A stretch of DNA of 64,000 nt from Crotophaga sulcirostris. Taxonomy: Eukaryota; Chordata; Aves; Cuculiformes; Crotophagidae. Every line of letters starts with the position of its first letter. The first letter of the stretch is position 1. Where the stretch lies: assembly GCA_013397455.1 (NCBI GenBank), contig VYZB01000326.1, positions 610,104 to 674,103 on the forward strand. Direction: 5' to 3'. A program made the translations under genes and the position numbers. Below, in pieces: positions 56,088 through 64,000 of this stretch. Below the pieces are notes generated by a model. It had not been told where the DNA came from and searched no databases. It worked only from the letters and a program-made list of their open reading frames with translations.

Positions 56088-56512
56088 AGGTGCCTCCCCA
56101 CCCTGACAGGAAAATATTTCTTCCTAAAATCTCATCTCAATCTCCCCTCTTGCAGCTGAAAACCTTTCCCTTTTGTCCTGTCCCTGCACTCCCTGATCAA
56201 GAGCCCCTCCCCAGCTTTCCTGGAGCCCCTTTCAGTACTGGAGGCTGCTATAAGGTCTCCCTAAAGCCTTCTCTTCTCCAGGCTGAACAACCCCAACTCT
56301 CTCAGCCTGTCCTCATAGCAGAGGTGCTCCAGCCCTCAGATCATCTCCGTGCCCACCTCTGGACTTTCTCCAACAGCTCCATGTCCTCCCTGTGCTGAGG
56401 ACCCCAGAGCTGAACACAGGGTTCCAGGTGAGATCCCACGAGAGCGGAGCAGAGGAGCAGAGGAGCAGAATCCCCTCCCTCACCCTGCTGGTCCCACTGC
56501 TTTGGATGCATT
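56088..56512 (-). mobile_element. CR1 fragment lacking its 3' end
   Basis: The minus-strand copy starts abruptly at CACCCTGACAGGAAAATATT (plus view), inside the ORF2 end. It continues as normal classic CR1 to GGATGCATTAGG near 56512. The 3' region of about 180 bases and the tail are missing. Together with the copy at 12715 this is one of two 3'-truncated copies here. A deletion after insertion is the simplest explanation. Confidence 0.92.
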
Positions 56513-56723
56513 AGGAAAATGTATATTTTTCTGTCCTTCAATCCAACATATGGCCCGGGTTTAGCTTGACCAATTCAAATTCAAACTGTTCGCAGCTACT
56601 TTATTATTATTTCAGCTTGAGTTATTAAACTAGTAGCTATTTGTTTCAGGACAGACAGTCCCTGAGGTGCCTACTTCTCACCACCAAAGCCCCAAGACAA
56701 CAACACTCCTACAAGACAGGAAA
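56513..56723. other. Short AT-rich unique stretch
   Basis: AT-rich at 56590-56640 (CTTTATTATTATTTCAGCTT). Nothing else recognised. Confidence 0.3.
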
Positions 56724-56815
56724 ATCTTATAATCCCCCATTCACACATCGGAAACTGAGGCCTGGAGAAGGGGCTTTGCCAACATCTGTGGCAGAGCAAG
56801 AAAGAAAAATCAAGT
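56724..56815 (-). repeat. Ancient MIR-type SINE remnant
   Basis: Antisense of MIR can be followed: CTTATAATCCCCCATTCACA, CATCGGAAACTGAGGCCTGG, AGAAGGGGCTTTGCCAAC, then CTGTGGCAGAGCAAGAAAG. The matching MIR parts are TTATCCCCATTTTACAGAT, AGGAAACTGAGGCACAGAG, AACTTGCCCAAGG and GTGGCAGAGCTGGGATT. It is collinear over about 90 bases. Confidence 0.55.
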
Positions 56816-56879
56816 TTCCCAAGTCCCCCATGAGCTTCCAGTGACTTGGCCATCCTCCCTCTCCAAACCAATGAAAACC

Positions 56880-57190
56880 CTGCAAAGGGACACACTTAAA
56901 CAGGCTTAACCCTCCATTAAATCAGTTCAGTCTCACTCGGTAATTTACTGTTGCAGGCAAAATCAATTTAAGCAAAGGTTATACTAGTTCCGTCTGTATT
57001 AGGAGTTTGCACCATTTTAAATAAATTGATTTCAAATCAATTTATTTAATTTTGTGCAACTTTTCTAATACAAGCAAAGACGGTGCTAAGCTCAGGCTGA
57101 GTTTTGGTCTGCTGCTTGCTTTATTTCATTGCTGGCGCATTCCCAAGAGATGTCAAATGACAAATTTGGATGATAACTTTAAATAATGCT
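56880..57190. promoter_or_regulatory. AT-rich candidate element around a palindrome
   Basis: The block contains ATCAGTTCAGTCTCACTCGG, AAAATCAATTTAAGC, and the long palindrome at 56999-57068, then CAAATTTGGATGATAACTTT. A palindrome inside otherwise enhancer-like AT-rich DNA recalls the ancient MITE-derived conserved elements described in vertebrates. This is inference. Confidence 0.3.
56999..57068. mobile_element. 70-base palindrome, mariner-type MITE candidate
   Basis: The ends are TTAG and CTAA, flanked on both sides by TA (56997-56998 and 57069-57070), as expected for a TA target-site duplication. The inner arms TTAAATAAATTGATTT (57017-57032) and AAATCAATTTATTTAA (57034-57049) are exact reverse complements around a single C. 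The outer arms TTAGGAGTTTGCACCATT and, on the other side, TTAGAAAAGTTGCACAAA (read in reverse complement) match with a few changes and one indel. Size, TTAG ends, TA flanks and an inner TTGCAC or TGCAC motif resemble mariner-derived MITEs such as MADE1. The identity of the family is not established. Confidence 0.6.
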
Positions 57191-58469
57191 GAAGGACTCT
57201 CCAGTTAACCCAACTTTATGCCCTATAAAAGTCATGGTGCTCTTCCAAGAGGAGGTAGCGTTGCCCAAAATTTTCTACGCAGCACAGAGGAGGATCCAAC
57301 CGCCTTTTCCCAAGCAACCAAGAGAAAGCCAATACACAAAAAAGCTTTGTTTTTTTTTTTGTTCCCCATCCCAGGGTACTGCCCTGCCCTCGCTTCTTTG
57401 GTGGTCCAGGCTTAGATCACAAGCGGGTCCAGGTGTGGCTTCAAAGCATCTTTAGCATAATGAGGACTTAACAATAACCCATCTCTTCAACTTCTGCAAA
57501 GCCCTCTCTGAAAGGAGGCCATCAAAGCACCCTATTGACTGCCTCATCCCATCACGAGGGTGGAAAAAAAGGAGTAAAAATAGCTCAAGCACACACAGAG
57601 CACTGCAAGACAGAAAGAAAAGAAAGTCCCTTCTCTTTGTCAAGCAAAACTGACCTCTTGTCCCAGGAAGAATAACCCCCCAGCAGACTGCCTGTGAGCT
57701 TGCAAAAAGCAGGGGACCCTTTGATTTTCACCTCTGTGGTTTGCATAAAATGGTGAGGCAGGACCTTTTATGTGCATCATCATCTCTAACCCAAAAATTC
57801 TTGGAGCATGAGGAGCCCAGCCATGGAGGTGGCCGAGTGGGAAATGACATGCCAAGGGGTTGCATGACAGTCCTAAGGGGCAGGGGGCATGCAGGTGGGA
57901 CAAGGATGGAGGAGTCACCTAGAATTGTGGTAGTAAAATTCCAGTCCATGTAGGAAGACATCCCAAAAGACCATACAGTGCACTGAGACCCAAATTACCC
58001 TTTGTTGTCCCCTTGAGCACTGCAGAAACCACATTGTCAAAGTTTTCTTCCCCACACCATACCGCACCAGATGGCATTACTTTGCTGAGCAGTTAATTCT
58101 TCGTGAGGTCCCCTAAACTCTCATCCTTAGGGCAGGTGGCACCTCAGGGTGATTGCATTCCTACTAAAATTTTATAATGGTTATAAAATTCCCCTGGATC
58201 AGGCTTAAATTTTCAATTCCATAGGACATCCCTTGGATCTTGAATTATGAGAAAGGAGTAGGAGTTGCAGCTGACTTCACCTCCATCATTAAACCATGCC
58301 ATGAATACTGCAAAACGCTCCAGAGAAGAACTGAAATATTTGGCAAACAAGACCCTGATCTCTCCATTGCCTCCATGGGCAAACAGAGAAGGAATTCATT
58401 TGTACCCAGAGCAGAAGCCTCGGTGATGACCAGGCACCTCTGTGTTGGTTACAGACCAAAGGAAATCAT
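57191..58469. other. Gene-free stretch, nothing recognised
   Basis: T run at 57349-57361. A plus-strand 98-codon frame (58240-58536) runs into the CR1 copy and is a chance fusion at its start. No gene is supported. Confidence 0.35.
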
Positions 58470-58858
58470 TTGGGAAGAGAGGCTGGAAAGCTGCCCTGCG
58501 GAAAAAGACCTGGGGGTGTTGGTCAACAGCAGCTGAATACAAGCCAGCAATGGCCCAGATGTCCAAGAAGGCCTCTGATGTCCTGGCTTGTATCAGCCAT
58601 GGTGTGGCCAGCAGGAGCAGGGAGGGGATTGTGCCTCTGTACTCAGCAATGGTGAGGCTGCACCTTCAATCCTGGGTTCAGTTTTGGGTCCTTCACTACA
58701 AGGACACTGAGGGGCTGAAGCATGTCCAGAAAAGGTGAACAGAGCTGGGGAAGGGATGTTGCACTTCAGGACATGGTTCAGTAGGCACGGTGGAGTTGGG
58801 TTGATGGTTGGACTGGATGACCTTAGAGGCCTTTTCCAACTTTAATAATTCTATGATT
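58470..58858 (+). mobile_element. CR1 fragment with internal deletion
   Basis: The plus-strand copy begins near GGGAAGAGAGGCTGGAAAGC and keeps ORF2 residues (EKDLGVLVNSS, then KKASDVLACISHGVASRSRE, GIVPLYSAMVRLHLQSWVQF). It breaks off near 58755 after GGGGAAGGGATGTT and resumes at GCACTTCAGGACATGG in the 3' region, so about 300 bases of the ORF2 end are lost. The tail ATTCTATGATTTTT is at 58847. Confidence 0.93.
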
Positions 58859-60639
58859 TTTGGCTATGAGTCGCCGTGCCCTCAGCTCCTGCAAATTTGC
58901 AGCTACCCATGCAAGTGACGGCAGGAGGTTTGATGCTCCCTTGCTGATGTTTTATTCTTGCTCGTTGCCCCATGGCAGAGTTACACATTGCACAACCAAC
59001 CATCTCCTCTAGTTTCTCCAACCATTCCCACCTCTCAGTGTTATGAGTGGAATTATTTGCAAAAGTTATGCATTGTACAGCTGACGATGCAAGGAGTGAC
59101 ATGCAGAAATTGGATTTTATTTCCCAGCTCTACAGGATGGCAAAGAAAAGGGGCAGAGGGGAGGGGAGAGGATTTGTGGGTTTGGACGAGGGGGGTGAGG
59201 AGAAGATGGGGTTAGAAATTTCCTCCTGGCAGCCCTTTTCAGGAAGAGTTATTAGAATTTATTTTCAATTATACACAAGAATAAGCCGTCTGCAGTATAG
59301 TTAACTTTCAATTTCAACCAATTTTCGACGCATTCAATCATAGATGCCTCAGTGATTAAGAATCTATGTTGCAAAACAATTCCCACTTTGCAACAATGCA
59401 ATCAAACAGATCTACAACTCATAACCCATTATCCAAGAGTTTCTCAGCTCATTGGTGAAGTGAAATAGGATTTACCAAGCATCCCCTTTTTACCCGGCGA
59501 GCCCCCAAGCTCATTTGCAAACAGATCTGCGACTCAAAACAACCCACGCAGGGAATTTGTTGTGATTTGAGTTGCTTTTCCTTCTTCTCTCTCTGCAGAT
59601 GCAGGAGTGCAAGGGTGGGATGCAGCCGGTTTGCTGTTTGTAGCTTTGGGGGCTTGGAGCAGCCCCCTCACAGCAGAGATGAATCAGAGGGTGGGAGGAG
59701 GGCAAAAGGGGAATTTCCACCACCAGAAGGGTGAAAGCATGGGGAGAACTTTGGGAAAGCTGCTTCACTTGCAGTTGGTTGCTTCCCCCCCATCCTTCTG
59801 CATCTTAGCAAGGGCAACAAGTCTCCAGATCAACGATACAGAATGGGTCATCACATCCAGCAATGTACTGTGCCTATTTCCCCACCCCAGGCTTGGTGAT
59901 GCACCCTGCCTTCCCCTGTCCTGCAGCAGCCCCTGAGGAGGAGAGTAACCCACCCAGGCTTTACAGGGCTGGAGGACAATGGTGGCTGAAAGATGCCTCC
60001 AGCCTCTGCAGCCCCTGGAAGTATTGGGTAAATTGAGCCTCTGTATGGCGAGCACGCCACAGGAGCAGCGACTTCAAAAACAAGATGCTTCCTCTCCCGA
60101 GACCATTTTAAGCAGATAAATATGAATTGGAGCAGCACAGACCCCCTTTACAACCCTCACGGAGCACAGCAGCCAATTATTCCTGCTCCTAGAGATGCTA
60201 ACGGGCCCATCTGCTATTCAGCACACGGAGCACGACTGTCCAGCCCTGCTCACAGAGCCTTCTGCAAAAGGCCAGCAGGTCCCTCCGGGAAGGGACAGGT
60301 CACAATTTCACGGTGAAGATGTTAGGATGGAAGGGCTGAGGCTGATGGGAGAGGAGGACTTTAAAGCTCGCTGAGCCTGGAGGATAGGCAATAAAGGAGC
60401 TAGAAGCTAGAAGCCTGCTGAAGGAAATGGCTTTCCTGAGCAAACCCCAAATCCCCCGTTTTGCCCTGATTGGGGACAATGGGCACCGATAGGGTCCATG
60501 GAAGTGCACAGATGTCCTCGTTGAGGGACAGCCCTAGCAGATGACAGCCTTCCCATCCCAAGGGACCACACGCGCACCCCCTGCACCAGCTCCTCTTTCT
60601 CTTTGATGCCGACAAATAACAATTTCAAACTGGGGAAGG
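58859..60639. other. Gene-free stretch, possible regulatory DNA at 59230-59480
   Basis: Repeat-free, with AT-rich ATTA cores at 59245-59345 (AGTTATTAGAATTTATTTTC). Frames up to 109 codons on both strands at 59607-59936 show no domain. No gene is supported. Confidence 0.33.
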
Positions 60640-60780
60640 CACCTGGGAGAGCCAAGGCACTTGTGCTACAAGATAATTAGAGATTATTATAATCGAAATT
60701 TCATTGCCACATCAAACTGTGTCTTTTAGCATTAATTAATCTCCTCTCCCAGCCTCTGAGCACTCTCGGCTCTCGCGCTG
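60640..60780. promoter_or_regulatory. Candidate conserved non-coding element
   Basis: AT-rich block with AAGATAATTAGAGATTATTA, TAATCGAAATTTCATTGCC and TTTAGCATTAATTAATCTCC. Dense TAAT and ATTA cores. Repeat-free. Inference only. Confidence 0.33.
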
Positions 60781-61061
60781 TAGGACAGCAGCTTGTCAAA
60801 CACACCAAAGACTTGCATCTCATTACCTTATCAGAAGGGGCGAGCGGGGACCCAGGGAGCAGCAAACATTCCCCGGTGCAGCCAGGGACACGAGGACGCT
60901 TGCAAACCCACTCCCTGTTTTTCAAACTTGTCGAACAAGGCACATGAGGGATTTTCCTCCCCTTGCTGCCCCCCTTCCTCTACCTCTCATCCCATCCTCA
61001 ATAAAGCCAGGCCTGGAAAAGATGCTGCTTCCACACCAGATGCTTGTCCTGCTCTACAGTA
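60781..61061. other. Short unique stretch
   Basis: Nothing recognised. Confidence 0.3.
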
Positions 61062-61204
61062 TGAAGAGGCTGCCCAGGGCAGTGGTGGAGCCTTCACCCC
61101 TGGAGGGGTTAAAAAAAATGTAGATGTGGCACTTTAGGACATTGTTTAGTAGGCACGGTGGGGTTGGGCTGATGGTTGGACTGGATGATCTTAATGATTC
61201 TATG
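61062..61204 (+). mobile_element. Short CR1 3' end
   Basis: The plus-strand copy begins at AAGAGGCTGCCCAGGGCAGT, keeps about 20 codons of the ORF2 end and the 3' region GGTTGGACTGGATGATCTTA, and ends at ATTCTATGACC near 61204. Part of the usual GAGGTCTTTTCCAACC segment is missing just before the tail. Confidence 0.9.
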
Positions 61205-61799
61205 ACCTTCAACAAGTCATAAATTGAAACTGTTGACATCCTTGCAGGGATGGGATGTTCATGCCTTGCTTTCCCATGTGATTTAGGCTCCAAAGAGTTG
61301 ATGCCACTATGCTGCTATCTCAGTTATGTTGTAAAAATTCACCTTTAGCATCCCATTACCAGCCTGATGCACGATACTTTCCCCCTTTGGGAGGAGGTGT
61401 GAGGCTAAATCCGGTTTTCTACATGAGGTTCACAGCATCTGCTGGATGAAACTAGGCAAGACTGGCTTTAGAAACACCAATTAAGAGGTGGGAAAATGGA
61501 CCCAATCTGAGACACCTTAAGGACACCTATTTCAAAAGCTCTCAGCTCCTCTGGAAAACAAAATAACCCACCTGCAAGGTGAGAAACCTCAGCTTTAGGC
61601 AGGATGGGAGCCTGGTACCATGAGCCACACACATGCCTCATCACTTTTAACAGTGGCTGAAGAAACTGGGGGCTCTCAGCACCCCTCAAGCACCCAGCTG
61701 GGGCTGGCAGTAAGGGCTGTGTATATATTGGTGATACGCATGAGATGCTGCATGTTCTAGTCATTGATTCTCCGCTGCTTTCATACCTCATCTGAAAAT
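61205..61799. other. Gene-free stretch, nothing recognised
   Basis: Repeat-free. A 118-codon minus-strand frame at 61468-61824 has no domain. No gene is supported. Confidence 0.35.
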
Positions 61800-62130
61800 A
61801 AATATCCCTCTCCTTTGTTTCCACCTCTCCACTCCCTCTTTCCCCGTTATTGGCTTTATGACGGAAGACTTTAATTTATCCCCCCTGCCATACCTTTGTG
61901 CGGCTGTTTTCTTGCAATTTACACCATATATTACCCACCGTCTTGTGTCATTTAACTCCAGAAGGCGCTCTGAGATACAGTTTGCTTGAAGGATGCTGGA
62001 GCCATTAATCCTGACTCCACAGCCCCGTGGAATGCCCATGGCATTGCCACTGTGCCCGCAGTCGTAACCCTGGCCCCTGCTTTTACAGCCATCCCTGCAT
62101 CCATACTCACTGCCTGGCCTCATTTTAACA
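61800..62130. promoter_or_regulatory. Candidate conserved non-coding element
   Basis: Contains GTTATTGGCTTTATGACGG, GACTTTAATTTATCCCC, CTTGTGTCATTTAACTCC and GCCATTAATCCTGAC with retained CpGs. It lies just upstream of a minus-strand CR1 copy. Enhancer-like by texture only. Confidence 0.33.
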
Positions 62131-62147
62131 GAAAATGAGTCAAATCA

Positions 62148-62830
62148 TAAAACCACAGAATCGCTTGGTTGGAAAAAACCTTTGAGATCAGCGAGTCAAA
62201 CCGTACCTGTCCACCACTAAAACCCTGAGCATCATGTCCACCCATCTTTTAAACATCTCCATGGATGGTGACTCAACTACTTCCCTCAGCAACCTCTGCC
62301 AGTGCCTGAGAACCCTTTCAGTGAAGAAATTTTTCCTGATCTCCAATCTGAACCTCCCTGGGCACAGCTTGAGGCCATCTACTCTAGTTGTGTCTCTTGT
62401 TACTTGGGAGAAGAGACCAACACCCACCTCACTACAATCTCCTTTCAGGCAGTTGTAGACAGTGATGAGGTCTCCGCTCAGCCTCCTCTTCTCCAGGCTA
62501 AACAACCCCCGGTCCCTCAGCCACCTCTTGTAAGACTTGTTCTCCAGCCCCTTCACCAGCTCCGTTCCCTTCTCTGGACACGCTCCAGCCCCTCAAAGTC
62601 CTTCTTGTAGTGAGGGGTCCAAAACTGAACCCCAATTCGAGGTGGGGCCTTATTAGTGCTGAGTACAGGGGCACAAGGTGCCATTGGCCTTCTTTGCCAC
62701 CTGAGTCACTGCTGGCTCATATTCAGCCACTGTCAGCCAAGGTCCTTCTCTGCCAGGCAGCTTTCCAGCCACTCTCCCCCAAGGCTGGAGCATTGCATGG
62801 GGTTCTTGTGTCCCAAGTGCAGGAAATCAA
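62148..62830 (-). mobile_element. CR1 fragment, ORF2-retaining type, long
   Basis: The minus-strand copy of about 680 bases starts with an eroded tail (CACAGAATCGCTTGGTTGGA on plus). It has an open ORF2 end on the minus strand over about 120 codons: [60 protein letters not shown]. Upstream, around 62600-62830, decayed ORF2 continues (CAAAGTCCTTCTTGTAGTGA, GCATTGCATGGGGTTCTTGT). It is 5' truncated near 62830. One of the best preserved ORF2 ends in the window. Confidence 0.95.
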
Positions 62831-63614
62831 GCCCCTGCTGACCACGCATGGTTTACTCTCCTCCCTATCAGCTCGTTATGGCAAATGGTAGCTGCTGCAG
62901 GAGAGCATGGTGGGCAGCTGGATCACATCCAGCACAAACCAGTCTGGGGAGCAGAACTACCAGTCCCCTTCGTCCCAGAAAATGGGACAACAAGAAGATG
63001 AGAAACACATTAACTATGGCAGATCCTCTCCTCTGAGCTTCCAAGTGCCACGCTGCCTGGAAATTGCTCACCAGAGGGAGAGCTTTGATGAAAAATAGAG
63101 AGAGGGGAAAAAAAAAAAAAAAAAAGGAAAAAAATTAATGAAATGAAAAAAATGTCGCTTATTTTATTTATTTATCGGAAAATTTCCATGTGGGGAGAGC
63201 AGGACAGGCATGATTATTCATTGTATGCTACGTGGCAGGCTCCGCAGGGAAAGGCTGCCGTCACATTCGCATCCCTGCGCAGCCTGACGCGTCGTTAGGG
63301 TCTGTATAATTGTGCTCGCGATTGAGAGATGAGAGAGAGTCCTTGCCTCAAAGAGCTGCAAGTTCAACACAAAACCCTCCCCACTGCATTGGACGGCAGG
63401 CACCGAGTGCAGGGAACAGTTCACTCAACTGAATAGGCTGGAAAAGGCAAAAAAGACCCACATTCCAACCCCATGCCCTACCTCGTGCCTACTCCACAGC
63501 AAGGAAGTGCTATCTTGATTTAAAACCCCATCTATTTTCAGCAGCGCTGACACAACAGCAATCTGCAGTCCTCCTGTGGCATTTTCCATATGCATATCTT
63601 GCCAGGAAGGATAT
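62831..63614. other. Gene-free stretch, possible regulatory DNA at 63130-63330
   Basis: An A-rich run at 63109-63126. The part at 63130-63330 combines AT-rich sequence (GCTTATTTTATTTATTTATC, GATTATTCATTGTATGC) with CpG clusters (GACGCGTCGTTAGG). CCTTGCCTCAAAGAGCTGCA near 63341 recalls an ancient amniote repeat motif. No gene is supported. Confidence 0.3.
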
Positions 63615-63667
63615 TTTCTTACTTCTTATTTTACAAACGGGAAACTGAGGCACTTGGGCTGCAAATC
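63615..63667 (-). repeat. Possible ancient MIR-type SINE remnant
   Basis: TTCTTATTTTACAAACGGG and AAACTGAGGCACTTGGGCTG match the antisense of the MIR core (TTTTACAGATGAGGAAACTG, AGGCA). It is cut off at 63667 where a CR1-like element begins, so the younger element probably inserted into it. Confidence 0.45.
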
Positions 63668-64000
63668 ACGAAGACGGTGAAGGGTTTGGAGCACAAGCCC
63701 TGTGAGGAGCGACTGAGGGAGCTGGGGCTGTTTAGTCTGAAAAAGAGGAGGCTTAGGGATGACCTTATTGCTCTCTACAACTGCCTAAAAGGAGGCTGTA
63801 GTCAGGCAGGGGTTGGTCTCTTCTCCCAGGTGACCAGGGACAGAACTAGAGGACATGGACTCAAGCTTCGTCAGGGAAAGTTTAGGTTTGATATTAGGAA
63901 AAAGTTCTTCACTAAAAGGGTGATTGGCCATTGGAATGTGCTGCCCAGGGAGGTGGTGGAGTCGCCAACCCTGGAGGTGTTTAAGAGGAGATTGGCTGAG
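63668..64000 (+). mobile_element. CR1-like fragment, ATACTGTG-tail group, runs off the window
   Basis: The plus-strand copy has an ORF2 end in one frame ([59 protein letters not shown]). It leaves the window at 64000 within [12 protein letters not shown] coding, before the 3' region. Grouping with 25984 rests on near identity of the shared coding part, including the CAGGGGTTGGTCTCTTCTC segment. The tail itself is not visible. Confidence 0.92.

Overview
The window looks like nuclear DNA from a bird. The main evidence is a dense set of CR1 non-LTR retrotransposon fragments, most ending in the CR1 3' octamer tail (ATTCTATG or ATTCTRTG). I count about 39 fragments covering roughly 12.3 kb, or about 19 percent, on both strands (about 19 plus, 20 minus). 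That is high for most birds. High CR1 loads are known in woodpeckers, hoopoes and their relatives, so such a host is possible, but the sequence does not prove it. I see no complete protein-coding gene, tRNA, rRNA, retroviral LTR, IS element or CRISPR array. Most longer open frames are either decayed CR1 ORF2 read in one of six frames or chance frames in GC-rich, stop-poor DNA.

The CR1 copies fall into at least four groups. The commonest is the classic type with a 3' region matching TGGTTTGGGTTGGAAGGG (298, 2520, 5988, 14602, 16070, 16792, 18378, 19590, 24062, 30427, 41520, 47085, 48694, 50690, 55015 and 56088). A second type has a 3' end reading GATCTCAAAGGTCTTTTCCAA or GACCTTAGAGGTCTTTTCC-like sequence and keeps more of ORF2 (7105, 7768, 9640, 29134, 33300, 40436, 58470, 61062, 62148). 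A third group of four very similar copies has the distinct tail octamer ATACTGTG (1689, 16250, 25984, 63668) and may be younger. A fourth, older and divergent type is at 31303 and perhaps 39324 and 51657. Almost all copies are 5' truncated, which is normal for target-primed reverse transcription. Two also lack the 3' end.

Between the CR1 copies lie long gene-free stretches of 1 to 5.6 kb. Several hold AT-rich blocks rich in TAATTA, ATTA and TTAAT cores, such as 4640-5080, 12130-12400, 13640-14080, 15170-16010, 36920-37170, 42470-42720 and 52180-52570. Their look and spacing suggest conserved non-coding regulatory DNA of a gene desert or a very large intron near a developmental regulator. That is inference, because no alignment could be run.

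Other structures are: a 78-bp minisatellite (27965-28532) that stays open in one frame as a 26-residue protein-level repeat; a CpG-rich exon-like block directly after it; a 70-bp palindrome with TTAG/CTAA ends flanked by TA (56999-57068), which looks like a mariner-type MITE; a perfect GC-rich hairpin (48370-48406); an 82-bp near-identical tandem duplication (36131-36294); a 51-bp duplication (43337-43434); a long ATT microsatellite (35638-35693); and remnants of ancient MIR-type SINEs.
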